Assembly: GCA_964571145.1 (NCBI GenBank)
Contig: CAZNAP010000137.1
Span: 1-5,714, forward strand
Origin: Suilimivivens sp964571145
GTDB lineage: Bacteria; Bacillota; Clostridia; Lachnospirales; Lachnospiraceae
Reading direction: 5' to 3'
Length of the DNA: 5,714 nt
The translations under genes were made by a program, and so were the position numbers. The notes beneath the pieces were generated by a model, which saw only the letters and a list, made by a program, of their open reading frames with translations, had not been told where the DNA came from and made no database searches. This document shows, piece by piece, positions 1 through 5,704 of the stretch (positions within the stretch are counted from its first letter, which is position 1; each line of letters starts with the position of its first letter).

Positions 1-56
1 GTACTTTGGAAGGATATATTCATTTTTTAATTACATTTTGCGGAAACTCAAGAAAA

Positions 57-85
57 TTGTAGAGTTAGAGGAGCTATGCTATAGT
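57..85 (+). promoter_or_regulatory. Probable promoter of the WG-repeat gene
   Basis: A -10 box TATAGT (80-85) is preceded directly by TGC, giving an extended -10 element. A weak -35 box TTGTAG (57-62) lies 17 bases upstream. Transcription would begin near position 92, leaving a leader of about 160 bases before the chosen start at 252. The -10 is convincing and the -35 matches only its first three bases. A second, poorer candidate is TTGACG (174-179) with TAAACT (198-203). Confidence 0.5.
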
Positions 86-117
86 ATGGGTAAGACAAAA
101 AAGTCACGGGAGTAATG

Positions 118-159
118 ATGAAACCAGTTAGTTACTCAAAACCTACAATGATCAATTAA
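118..159 (+). CDS. Possible 13-codon leader ORF
   Basis: A short frame MKPVSYSKPTMIN followed by TAA lies in the leader of the WG-repeat gene. A ribosome-binding-like GGGAG (108-112) sits 5 bases before the ATG. The frame ends 92 bases before the start of the main gene and is not in translational contact with it. Nothing in the peptide (no run of one amino acid, no arrest motif I recognise) says what it would sense. It may be chance; I report it because spacing and ribosome binding site are reasonable. Confidence 0.2.
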   Translation: MKPVSYSKPTMIN

Positions 160-251
160 AAGGGAAATTGATTTTGACGACCTAGCAAGTGTTGTAGTAA
201 ACTAATGTTATTATGTTTAAATATCAAGCGAATAGAAGGATTGAGCATCAT

Positions 252-2387
252 ATGAAAAAGAAAAAACTAATCAGTATATGTTTATTAGTGACATTAATAC
301 TGGCAGCTATTGCCATATTTTGTTTTACAAATGCAGATCAGGCGAATCACGTGAATACGAGCAGTCCAGAAACAGTTGAAACGGATGATACAGACGGTGC
401 TGCAACTGAAATAGAAGAAATTGGGGAAGAAGTGCAGCCCCAGGCGGAGACTCCGGAAGCGACGGAAGCACTTGAAACTCCTGAATATCCTATTGTCCTG
501 CCGATGTCCGATGAAGTAATGACAGTGTTGGAAGAAAGTTACTATAGTATGTCATTGTATTATTCGGATGATGTATTTAGTTATTACGACAGCGGCGAGT
601 GGGACGTTGAAGAGGATTGCCAAACCTATTACTTTGACAGGAATGGACAAATTTTTGCGAGTGGAAATTATGGCATCGCATATCCTTTTCAAGAAGGCTA
701 TGCATGCGTTAGCAGAGAGGGAAAATATGGTTTTATTGATAAAACCGGACAGGAAGTGATTCCACTTACTTATGATAAAGCTACACCTTTTTCTGATGGA
801 TTGGCTTATTTTGAAAAGGGCGATACCTATGGATTTATGGATACCACAGGACAGGAGATATTCACTTTGGATTGTGATAGTGTCAGCTCTTTTAAAGAGG
901 GATTGGCTTATTTCTCAATCAATGGGAAATATGGATATATCGACCAGACGGGGCAGGTTGTAATTGCGCCTGTTTATGACGATGCAGGCTATTTTGCCGA
1001 AGGCGAAGCGAAAGTGCGACTGGGCATTACCATGGGAACCATTAATCGTGCCGGTGAATTTAAAGAAGAAGAGGCCTACAAGGATAACGAAATGGGCAAG
1101 TATGGCTATGACTATTCATGGCAATTGGAAGGAACGGATTACTATGTTGTCAGAAAGGGTGAACAATTTGGAGTTATAGCGCAAGACGGCACAATCAAAC
1201 TGCCGATTCAATATTTGTCTGTTATGGGAGTGTATGGCACGATGACAGATATTGTGCAAGGAAAGCTAATTGCTGTGACTGATGAGCAAGGGAGCAGGCT
1301 CTTTTCCCTAGATGATTTTCAACCTACTACAGATAAATTATATGATGATATTTCTTATGTGGGTGAGGATTGTGCCGTAGTATGCAGTAATGAACAATAT
1401 GGAGTGGTGGATGCGCAGGATAAAGTACTGATTCCAATAAAATATGATTCTATTTTTATGTGTGAAAAAGATCGATTTATTGCTCGATTAGGAGAGCAAG
1501 AAGTACTGTTAAATGAAAAAGGGGAAGAACTGAGCAATTGGTATAGTGATATAAGACAGGAAGGTGCGTGTTATCAATGCGAAAATCTGGATTCTGAGAT
1601 AATTTGGATGAATAGAGACGGCGTGGAAATTCTGAAGGGAGAAGAACAGAGTTACGTGTTTGTGCAGGATTCTTTTCAGGTGCTTGACAATTATTTTGTT
1701 CAGAAACAGGCGATAGATGAAGCAGAAAATGACCCCTTAGTTTTGGTCAATAATATTACACCTAAGAAAAAAGCGTATCACGATTTGCAGTTAAGGTATA
1801 CAGATCGATATTACGCGGAATCAGATTATACAAATCTATATGGAACCCGAGTAGATACGTTTCGCCTTTATAACGTAGCTAATATCAACATTCCTGTTTT
1901 GTATCAAGTAGCAGAAAGTCAGGATCTGTTTTATTTACCTGAAAGTAATATCTTTTTGGAGAAAGACGGGCAATGTATTAGTCTATGTTATGCAACAGAA
2001 AGCGGCGGGACCATGGGTGGGGAAAGAATTCAATTCTTTTATGATCAGGAGAATCAAGAACTTACTTATGGATACTGGAGTGGATATGGCGGTTTTGGCG
2101 GGAATGCCGGTGGACCGACTATATACTATTATCAAAACGGAGAATCGGTAGAAACAAGTGATTTAGTAACAGTTAATCAGGTGATGGGTAATTACGCAGA
2201 GGAAGATATTCAGGCACATCCGGAACTGTTTTACCGAGAAGAGGGCGGCACTTATACGGCAGAAGATATTGCAGATGCCCAGCGTGCAACGACCTATTAT
2301 GTGAACGATGAATTAGTGACGAAAGAAACTTGGGAAGAAATTTCTGCCAGATTTGAATCCATATACCCTATAAAAACGCGGCAATAA
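252..2387 (+). CDS. Membrane-anchored WG-repeat protein
   Basis: A 711-residue protein. Residues 1-5 are MKKKK, followed by a hydrophobic segment (about 6-25) that acts as signal anchor or uncleaved signal. The Cys in AIFC does not fit a lipobox, so a lipoprotein is unlikely. An acidic Glu/Thr/Pro-rich linker covers about 26-85. A run of WG-type repeats follows, with YG in place of WG: cores at about 156 (EGKYGFID), 190 (GDTYGFMD), 224 (NGKYGYID) and a degenerate one at 258. Further cores are at 303 (GEQFGVIA) and 380 (NEQYGVVD). The rest, about 430-711, resembles nothing I recognise and includes a Gly-rich stretch near 608-621. WG repeats are thought to form beta-structured interaction surfaces; no enzymatic residues are evident. 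I chose this ATG because AGAAGGA (234-240) lies 11 bases upstream; the in-frame ATG at 213 has no ribosome binding site. Role unknown; probably exposed at the cell surface. Transcribed alone, convergent with the VanW gene. Confidence 0.85.
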   Translation: MKKKKLISICLLVTLILAAIAIFCFTNADQANHVNTSSPETVETDDTDGAATEIEEIGEEVQPQAETPEATEALETPEYPIVLPMSDEVMTVLEESYYSMSLYYSDDVFSYYDSGEWDVEEDCQTYYFDRNGQIFASGNYGIAYPFQEGYACVSREGKYGFIDKTGQEVIPLTYDKATPFSDGLAYFEKGDTYGFMDTTGQEIFTLDCDSVSSFKEGLAYFSINGKYGYIDQTGQVVIAPVYDDAGYFAEGEAKVRLGITMGTINRAGEFKEEEAYKDNEMGKYGYDYSWQLEGTDYYVVRKGEQFGVIAQDGTIKLPIQYLSVMGVYGTMTDIVQGKLIAVTDEQGSRLFSLDDFQPTTDKLYDDISYVGEDCAVVCSNEQYGVVDAQDKVLIPIKYDSIFMCEKDRFIARLGEQEVLLNEKGEELSNWYSDIRQEGACYQCENLDSEIIWMNRDGVEILKGEEQSYVFVQDSFQVLDNYFVQKQAIDEAENDPLVLVNNITPKKKAYHDLQLRYTDRYYAESDYTNLYGTRVDTFRLYNVANINIPVLYQVAESQDLFYLPESNIFLEKDGQCISLCYATESGGTMGGERIQFFYDQENQELTYGYWSGYGGFGGNAGGPTIYYYQNGESVETSDLVTVNQVMGNYAEEDIQAHPELFYREEGGTYTAEDIADAQRATTYYVNDELVTKETWEEISARFESIYPIKTRQ

Positions 2388-2417
2388 AAAAGGAAGAGCC
2401 AATGCTCTTCCTTTTTT
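2386..2417. terminator. Bidirectional intrinsic terminator
   Basis: A perfect 8-bp stem GGAAGAGC (2392-2399) and GCTCTTCC (2404-2411) closes on the 4-base loop CAAT. It is flanked by six A on the left (2386-2391) and six T on the right (2412-2417). The hairpin therefore has a T-run on either strand and can end transcription of both convergent genes. The left A-run includes the last two bases of the WG-repeat gene's TAA stop, so there is no spacer at all on that side. Confidence 0.92.
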
Positions 2418-2437
2418 CTCAGATTCTATAAGAAGAA

Positions 2438-3595
2438 TTATTGTTCTTCTTCTGCCGGTAAGGCTTTGTATTTAGATACACCAACTGAAACAGTAGAGGT
2501 TTCTACACCGTTTACATAGGTGGTAATGAAGCTCTCGGCTGTAAGGGAACCTCGATTTTTAGACCAAAAATTATAAGTTGTGCCGTTCAAAACACCAGCA
2601 GGAATCAACATGTTTACAGTTAGTTTTTTATCAGCAATCGAAGTTTGCAATACAACCGGCATGGGATATGGATTTTGGAAAATCAAATCTTTAGTGCCTG
2701 CGGAAATAGCGGCATCCTGTCCAAGGGGCAGATAGGAAACCGGCATGCTGTGAGGATGTCTTTCTAAAATTGCCATACCACTGTTGCAAGCAGCTTTATA
2801 GACGGTTGAGGAAACTTGACAGATTCCGCCGCCAACCTGATCAACAATTTCACCATTCAGGTAGGCATGAGCTGTTTTATAGCCATTTTCCGTGGTACGA
2901 GGAAGAATGGAATTGCTGATGGATACGCTTTGTCCGGGCATAATAATCATATTGTTGATATTGGAAGCAGCCACAGCAATGTTGGTGCTTCGATTTTTAC
3001 CACTGGTGGAAAAGCTGGTGGTACAGGTGCCGGATACGATATAATCAGGACTCAGTGCAACACTTTGGGCATCATATGCTTTTCCAACATAAGCATCTGA
3101 TAAGGTTAAGTTAATGTTGCCCGGTTTCTCCATTAAGGTTTGTTGAAGCACACCTAAAATCCAGTTTCGTGCATTGGCATTCAACTGATAATAGCTGGTT
3201 CCGCTCATGTTAATGGTAGTGGCACCGTTTTTATAGACGTTGCTGTTTACTGGAGTTTTGATTTGTGCAAGTGCAATATTGATATTGGCCATAAAGGCAT
3301 CCACTAATGAAGTTCGTTCCAGTTCGCAAATAGTAATACCTCGAACCGTGTGAATGTAAACGGGAAAATCTTTCATTTCGCCGATACCGAGACTACAGTT
3401 AATTCCATAACCGGTCATGTACATCCGATAATTCATCCATTCCTGATTAATGTAATTGGCATCCCCCAGAGTGGTGTGAATTCCCTCAGGAGGAATAGCA
3501 GCCGCGTGAGCAGGAAGCGGCACCGTAAACCAAATGGATGCAATAAGTGTCAATGCAAGCACCCAAGAAAGGAATCTGTTTTTAGTTAATTTCAT
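2438..3595 (-). CDS. Secreted VanW-domain protein
   Basis: A 385-residue protein. The N-terminus is a classical signal peptide: KLTKNR, hydrophobic core about 9-27, and a probable cleavage after AHA near residue 31-33, so it acts outside the membrane. Residues 34-185 form a region of no recognised fold, in the place where longer VanW proteins carry peptidoglycan-binding-like (YoaR-type) domains. Residues about 185-328 are the VanW domain, with hallmark GGGICQVSSTVY (255-266), ERHPHSMPVSYLPLGQDAA (278-296) and FQNPYPMPVVLQ. The C-terminal tail (about 340-385) is beta-like with an acidic end. The molecular activity of VanW domains is not established; the name comes from the vanB-type vancomycin cluster, but no resistance ligase or dipeptidase gene is nearby, so resistance should not be inferred. 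The start is supported by GAGGAG (3605-3610), 9 bases upstream. A TACAAT -10 candidate lies at 3635-3640, without a good -35. It lies 123 bp downstream of the MFS gene in the same direction and may partly depend on it. Confidence 0.9.
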   Translation of the reverse strand: MKLTKNRFLSWVLALTLIASIWFTVPLPAHAAAIPPEGIHTTLGDANYINQEWMNYRMYMTGYGINCSLGIGEMKDFPVYIHTVRGITICELERTSLVDAFMANINIALAQIKTPVNSNVYKNGATTINMSGTSYYQLNANARNWILGVLQQTLMEKPGNINLTLSDAYVGKAYDAQSVALSPDYIVSGTCTTSFSTSGKNRSTNIAVAASNINNMIIMPGQSVSISNSILPRTTENGYKTAHAYLNGEIVDQVGGGICQVSSTVYKAACNSGMAILERHPHSMPVSYLPLGQDAAISAGTKDLIFQNPYPMPVVLQTSIADKKLTVNMLIPAGVLNGTTYNFWSKNRGSLTAESFITTYVNGVETSTVSVGVSKYKALPAEEEQ

Positions 3596-3634
3596 AATTT
3601 AATTCTCCTCTTTAACACAATGGTAACTACTTGT

Positions 3635-3640
3635 ATTGTA
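3635..3640 (-). promoter_or_regulatory. Weak -10 candidate for the VanW gene
   Basis: TACAAT on the minus strand matches the -10 consensus at five of six bases, 39 bases before the VanW start. I see no acceptable -35 at 16-18 bases. Either the promoter depends on an activator or the gene is read through from the MFS transporter gene upstream. Confidence 0.22.
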
Positions 3641-3703
3641 CGTCTATAAAGCACAAAATAATAGTCCTAGTTGGAAATATTAGGAAATAAATAATAACTA
3701 TTC

Positions 3704-3722
3704 TTAGTCACTTGGTGCTTAT
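3704..3722 (+). repeat. 19-bp inverted repeat, copy 1 (3' end of MFS gene)
   Basis: TTAGTCACTTGGTGCTTAT on the plus strand matches the minus-strand sequence at 4978-4996 at 17 of 19 bases. This copy overlaps the stop codon of the MFS gene and lies about 110 bases upstream of the VanW start, so it could be an upstream control site for that gene. The match does not extend beyond these bases. Confidence 0.5.
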
Positions 3723-4945
3723 GCAGCGGTTTTGTGGGCTGGCTTGGGGGTTTTTGAAATTGCGGGCAGGCTCAGTATAAATCCAATAATAGAAGCCAGT
3801 ACGCCTACATACAACATGGCATATACACCTGCTCCGTCCAAAATAATGCCACCTACAAGACTGGCAAGAACACCGGCAATGGTTATGGCTAAGGTAATAA
3901 AGGCCTGGCCTTTTACCAAATCGGTCTCTTCTATAATTTGGTTTACATAATATATAGATGCCGGAATGAATAAGGCATATGCACCGAATTGCATGGTTTG
4001 CGCCAGAAAAAGCATACCTACGTTGGTTGCAATTGCTGTGAGCGCTGTTTTAATTACAAAGAACAATAAGCTGAAGCGTAGCATGGAAGAACATCGGAAC
4101 TTCCTAGAGAGCAAGCTGAAGATTGCCATGACTGGTAATTCGATTGCAGCAGCATAACCCACAACCATACCCATGTCCTTGGTATTTCCGCCTACATTTT
4201 CAACAATTTGGATAAAATAATTATTGATTAGTACATGAGAAATAAAGGTCATGGTAATGGCGAGAACCAATAGCATAAAGCGTTTGTATTTCATAGCAAA
4301 ACCCCAGACACCAAGTGGCTTTGCCTCGTTAATCAGGTCTTGTTCAGAAGATTCAGAGGGGGCATTTTTGAAATACTGATTACTTGCCAGCGTAAGGGCA
4401 AAAAAGGTATAGGCAAACAGTAAAACAAGTGCAACAATCAAGGTTGAATCAGCACCGAATCGCTCTATTAATACACCAATCACATAGGAGCAAACGGTGA
4501 AGGTAATCGAACCGATTCCTCTGGCAAGTCCAAAATTGAGAGGCACGCCTTTATTGATGAGGCGCATGCCAAGTGAGTTGGTTAACGGTTGCAGTGTATA
4601 TAAAATAGTTAGTTCCAGGACTAAAAATATTGAAAGCAGCACCTTTTGCCCAGACGAAATGATAACGGCGGCAGCTGCCAGTGCACCAATAAACGAGAGC
4701 AGCGCGGAAAGGTTTTTCAGCGTAATTTGTTTGGTGGTATCTGCGAATGTAGCAATAGCTGGCTGCAAAAATACAGAAATAATATTCGCAACTGCCAATA
4801 TGATTCCGATATTGGAATTGGTAAAATGCTTGGATAAAAGAAATACGGATATAAAACTGCCACTGGCACAGTAGATTGACCAGTAGCTTCCTTGAATAGC
4901 AGCATATTTCGAAGTGTATTTGGCTGTTTGTAGACGAGTGTTCAT
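3719..4945 (-). CDS. MFS transporter, 12 transmembrane helices
   Basis: A 408-residue integral membrane protein with about twelve hydrophobic segments in two halves of six, joined by a hydrophilic loop at about 192-216 (SESSEQDLINEAKPLG). The first helices contain YWSIYCASGSF and FLQPAIATFADTT; the GFADxxG-like loop 2-3 motif of classical MFS proteins is reduced to ATFADTT. GLARGIGS (139-146) and the membrane-embedded IELPVMAIF (268-276, with a buried Glu) resemble MFS_1-like and sugar/nucleoside:proton symporter relatives. Substrate cannot be told from sequence. I chose the ATG at 4945: AAAGGA (4959-4964) lies 13 bases upstream, while the in-frame ATG at 4957 is only 1 base from that site. 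It has its own promoter (5041-5069), is isolated from the upstream xre gene by a terminator, and carries a palindrome in its leader that could serve regulation. Drug efflux or nutrient uptake are both possible. Confidence 0.88.
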   Translation of the reverse strand: MNTRLQTAKYTSKYAAIQGSYWSIYCASGSFISVFLLSKHFTNSNIGIILAVANIISVFLQPAIATFADTTKQITLKNLSALLSFIGALAAAAVIISSGQKVLLSIFLVLELTILYTLQPLTNSLGMRLINKGVPLNFGLARGIGSITFTVCSYVIGVLIERFGADSTLIVALVLLFAYTFFALTLASNQYFKNAPSESSEQDLINEAKPLGVWGFAMKYKRFMLLVLAITMTFISHVLINNYFIQIVENVGGNTKDMGMVVGYAAAIELPVMAIFSLLSRKFRCSSMLRFSLLFFVIKTALTAIATNVGMLFLAQTMQFGAYALFIPASIYYVNQIIEETDLVKGQAFITLAITIAGVLASLVGGIILDGAGVYAMLYVGVLASIIGFILSLPAISKTPKPAHKTAA

Positions 4946-4966
4946 ATGAATTACCATATCCTTTGC

Positions 4967-4995
4967 TAGTCACTCGAATAAGCACCGAGTAACTA
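4967..4995. promoter_or_regulatory. Imperfect palindrome in the MFS leader, possible operator
   Basis: TAGTCACTCG (4967-4976) and CGAGTAACTA (4986-4995) are inverted copies with one mismatch, separated by 9 bases. The site lies between the promoter and the ribosome binding site (4959-4964), only 2 bases from the latter. It could be a repressor site downstream of the transcription start or an RNA hairpin close to the ribosome binding site. There is no T-run after it, so it is not a terminator. Confidence 0.45.
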
Positions 4996-4996
4996 A
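4978..4996 (-). repeat. 19-bp inverted repeat, copy 2 (5' side of MFS gene)
   Basis: Read on the minus strand this is TTAGTTACTCGGTGCTTAT, matching copy 1 at 3704-3722 at 17 of 19 bases in opposite orientation. The two copies bracket the MFS coding region. It overlaps the right arm and loop of the palindrome at 4967-4995. Confidence 0.5.
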
Positions 4997-5040
4997 ATGT
5001 GTATGAGTCACATGTTATAGTATTATATTTGCTGATAAGC

Positions 5041-5069
5041 ATGATAAGTGATTGCATGTAAAAAGTCAA
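5041..5069 (-). promoter_or_regulatory. Promoter of the MFS gene
   Basis: On the minus strand a -35 box TTGACT (5064-5069) and a -10 box TATCAT (5041-5046) are separated by exactly 17 bases, each matching consensus at five of six positions. The expected start is near 5034, giving a leader of about 90 bases. Two direct copies of TGATAAG on the plus strand (5033-5039 and 5042-5048, 9 bases apart) overlap the -10 box and start site. A TATAAT at 5022-5027 may be a second -10, but its -35 (CACTTA) is poor. Confidence 0.65.
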
Positions 5070-5128
5070 TGATTCTCAGCCGTTTTTGTGGAAATCATTA
5101 GGTAGAATAATATAAAAGGAAGGGGAAT

Positions 5129-5156
5129 AAAAAAGGAGCTCGTGGATGAGCTCCTT
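5129..5156 (-). terminator. Intrinsic terminator of the xre gene
   Basis: Read on the minus strand, AAGGAGCTC (5148-5156) and GAGCTCCTT (5133-5141) form a perfect 9-bp stem with a 6-base loop, followed by a run of six T (complement of 5129-5134). It begins 7 bases after the xre stop codon. It separates xre transcription from the MFS gene, whose promoter lies further downstream. Confidence 0.9.
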
Positions 5157-5163
5157 GCAAGAT

Positions 5164-5436
5164 TCATTTGGATACTGTTAAACGTAATCCCAATGGGCGC
5201 ATTATTTTAATAAGTGTGTCCAGTTTAGGAGTAGTAGTATGTGCTTCAATTCTTGCAACTGAGGATTGTGGAATTCCACAGATAGCTGCAAGGTCACGCT
5301 GGCTCATACCAAGTTCAGTTCTTGTTTTAATGACAGCACTGATAATAGCAGCTTGTTCTTCGATTTCTTCAAGGTCTTTGCCAGCAACAGGGTCAATAGA
5401 TTTTACATGATTTTTATATTCATTCCATGTTTTCAT
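5164..5436 (-). CDS. Small XRE/HigA-like helix-turn-helix regulator
   Basis: A 90-residue cytoplasmic protein. Residues 1-42 are a helical, charged N-terminal region (MKTWNEYKNHVKS, then DLEEIEEQ). Residues about 43-85 form an XRE-type helix-turn-helix: GMSQRDLAAICGIPQSSVARIEA, in two parts, with the SQRDLA helix and the PQSSVARIE recognition helix. The C-terminus PLGLRLTVSK is typical of HigA-like antitoxins, where the partner toxin usually lies directly adjacent. Here no toxin gene is seen within 278 bases upstream or before the downstream terminator, so it is a solitary regulator or orphan antitoxin. The start at 5436 is supported by a very strong AAAGGAGG (5447-5454), 10 bases upstream; the in-frame ATG at 5466 would place that site inside the gene. 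The perfect palindrome between its -35 and -10 boxes suggests autorepression, as usual in this family. Confidence 0.85.
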   Translation of the reverse strand: MKTWNEYKNHVKSIDPVAGKDLEEIEEQAAIISAVIKTRTELGMSQRDLAAICGIPQSSVARIEAHTTTPKLDTLIKIMRPLGLRLTVSK

Positions 5437-5491
5437 GAGTTCGAATCCTCCTTTCGAAATCTCCAATTCTCAGGTATCATATCCTGATTGA

Positions 5492-5513
5492 ATGATAGCA
5501 TAAAAGCTATCAT
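5492..5513. promoter_or_regulatory. Palindromic operator over the xre promoter
   Basis: ATGATAGC (5492-5499) and GCTATCAT (5506-5513) are perfect 8-bp inverted copies around the spacer ATAAAA. The site covers the -10 box and almost the full spacer of the xre promoter, where a bound dimer would block RNA polymerase. The likely ligand is the XRE protein itself; this is inference from position and from how this family is commonly controlled. There is no adjacent T-run, so it is not a terminator. Confidence 0.65.
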
Positions 5514-5520
5514 AAATCAA
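5492..5520 (-). promoter_or_regulatory. Promoter of the xre gene
   Basis: On the minus strand a -35 box TTGATT (5515-5520) and a -10 box TATCAT (5492-5497) are 17 bases apart, matching consensus at four and five positions. The start would be near 5485, leaving a leader of about 50 bases with the strong ribosome binding site. The -10 and spacer are occupied by the palindrome at 5492-5513. Confidence 0.65.
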
Positions 5521-5561
5521 TGGTTAATTTGTTACTCTTGCTGTTATCTTTAGTTGTAAAA

Positions 5562-5595
5562 CGTGTTATAGTAACGTTGTACTTATCATAACACG
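5562..5595. repeat. Inverted repeat upstream of xre, unknown role
   Basis: CGTGTTAT (5562-5569) and ATAACACG (5588-5595) are perfect 8-bp inverted copies. Inside, AGTA (5570-5573) and TACT (5580-5583) extend the pairing, with a 4-base bulge on the right side. It lies about 45 bases upstream of the xre -35 box and about 80 bases before the rightward -35 box at 5676, so it could be a binding site for either gene. No T-run follows on either strand. Confidence 0.45.
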
Positions 5596-5675
5596 AACAT
5601 AAGTTTGGCAAAAGGAAATGCTCAAATTTCTTTCAGATTTTATTTAATGGGTGTGGGAATATCAATGCGAGGGGA

Positions 5676-5704
5676 TTGCGAATTTATGCGGAATGTTGTA
5701 TAAT
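5676..5704 (+). promoter_or_regulatory. Rightward promoter at the window edge
   Basis: A -35 box TTGCGA (5676-5681) and a perfect -10 TATAAT (5699-5704) are separated by 17 bases. Transcription would start about 5711, within the last few bases of the window, so its gene lies beyond the right end and is divergent from xre. Apart from this promoter and the repeat at 5562-5595, I see nothing in 5521-5714, and no coding frame. Confidence 0.6.

Noticed and set aside
213..251. Earlier ATG for the WG-repeat protein at 213
   Set aside because: No ribosome binding site precedes it, while AGAAGGA precedes the ATG at 252. The extra 13 residues would also put charged residues and two His ahead of the KKKK that starts a normal signal anchor.
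327..344. Lipoprotein signal in the WG-repeat protein
   Set aside because: The Cys in the hydrophobic segment is preceded by Phe (AIFC), which does not fit a lipobox. An uncleaved anchor or ordinary signal peptide is more likely.
2438..3595. Vancomycin resistance locus
   Set aside because: VanW domains are widespread in Clostridia without resistance, and no vanA/B-type ligase, VanH, VanX or VanRS gene is in the window.
3681..3710. Terminator after the MFS gene
   Set aside because: On the minus strand an 8-bp stem with loop AGAA can be drawn, but it has two G-U pairs, only one G-C pair and no clean T-run. It is too weak to call.
4946..4957. Earlier ATG for the MFS transporter at 4957
   Set aside because: The ribosome binding site would be only 1 base away, too close for initiation. 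The next ATG, 4 codons later, has workable spacing.
4551..5069. A 172-codon minus-strand reading frame overlapping the MFS gene
   Set aside because: It overlaps the well-supported transporter in another frame. Its product is rich in Tyr, Cys, Ser and His without domain or membrane pattern, and no ribosome binding site is seen. It is a shadow of the transporter.
5068..5099. AATGATT / AATCATT inverted repeat as a hairpin or terminator
   Set aside because: The arms are AT-rich, 7 bp long and 18 bases apart, and the left arm overlaps the -35 box of the MFS promoter. It is more easily explained by chance.
5437..5466. Earlier ATG for the XRE regulator at 5466
   Set aside because: The very strong AAAGGAGG lies inside this extension and is ideally placed for the ATG at 5436.
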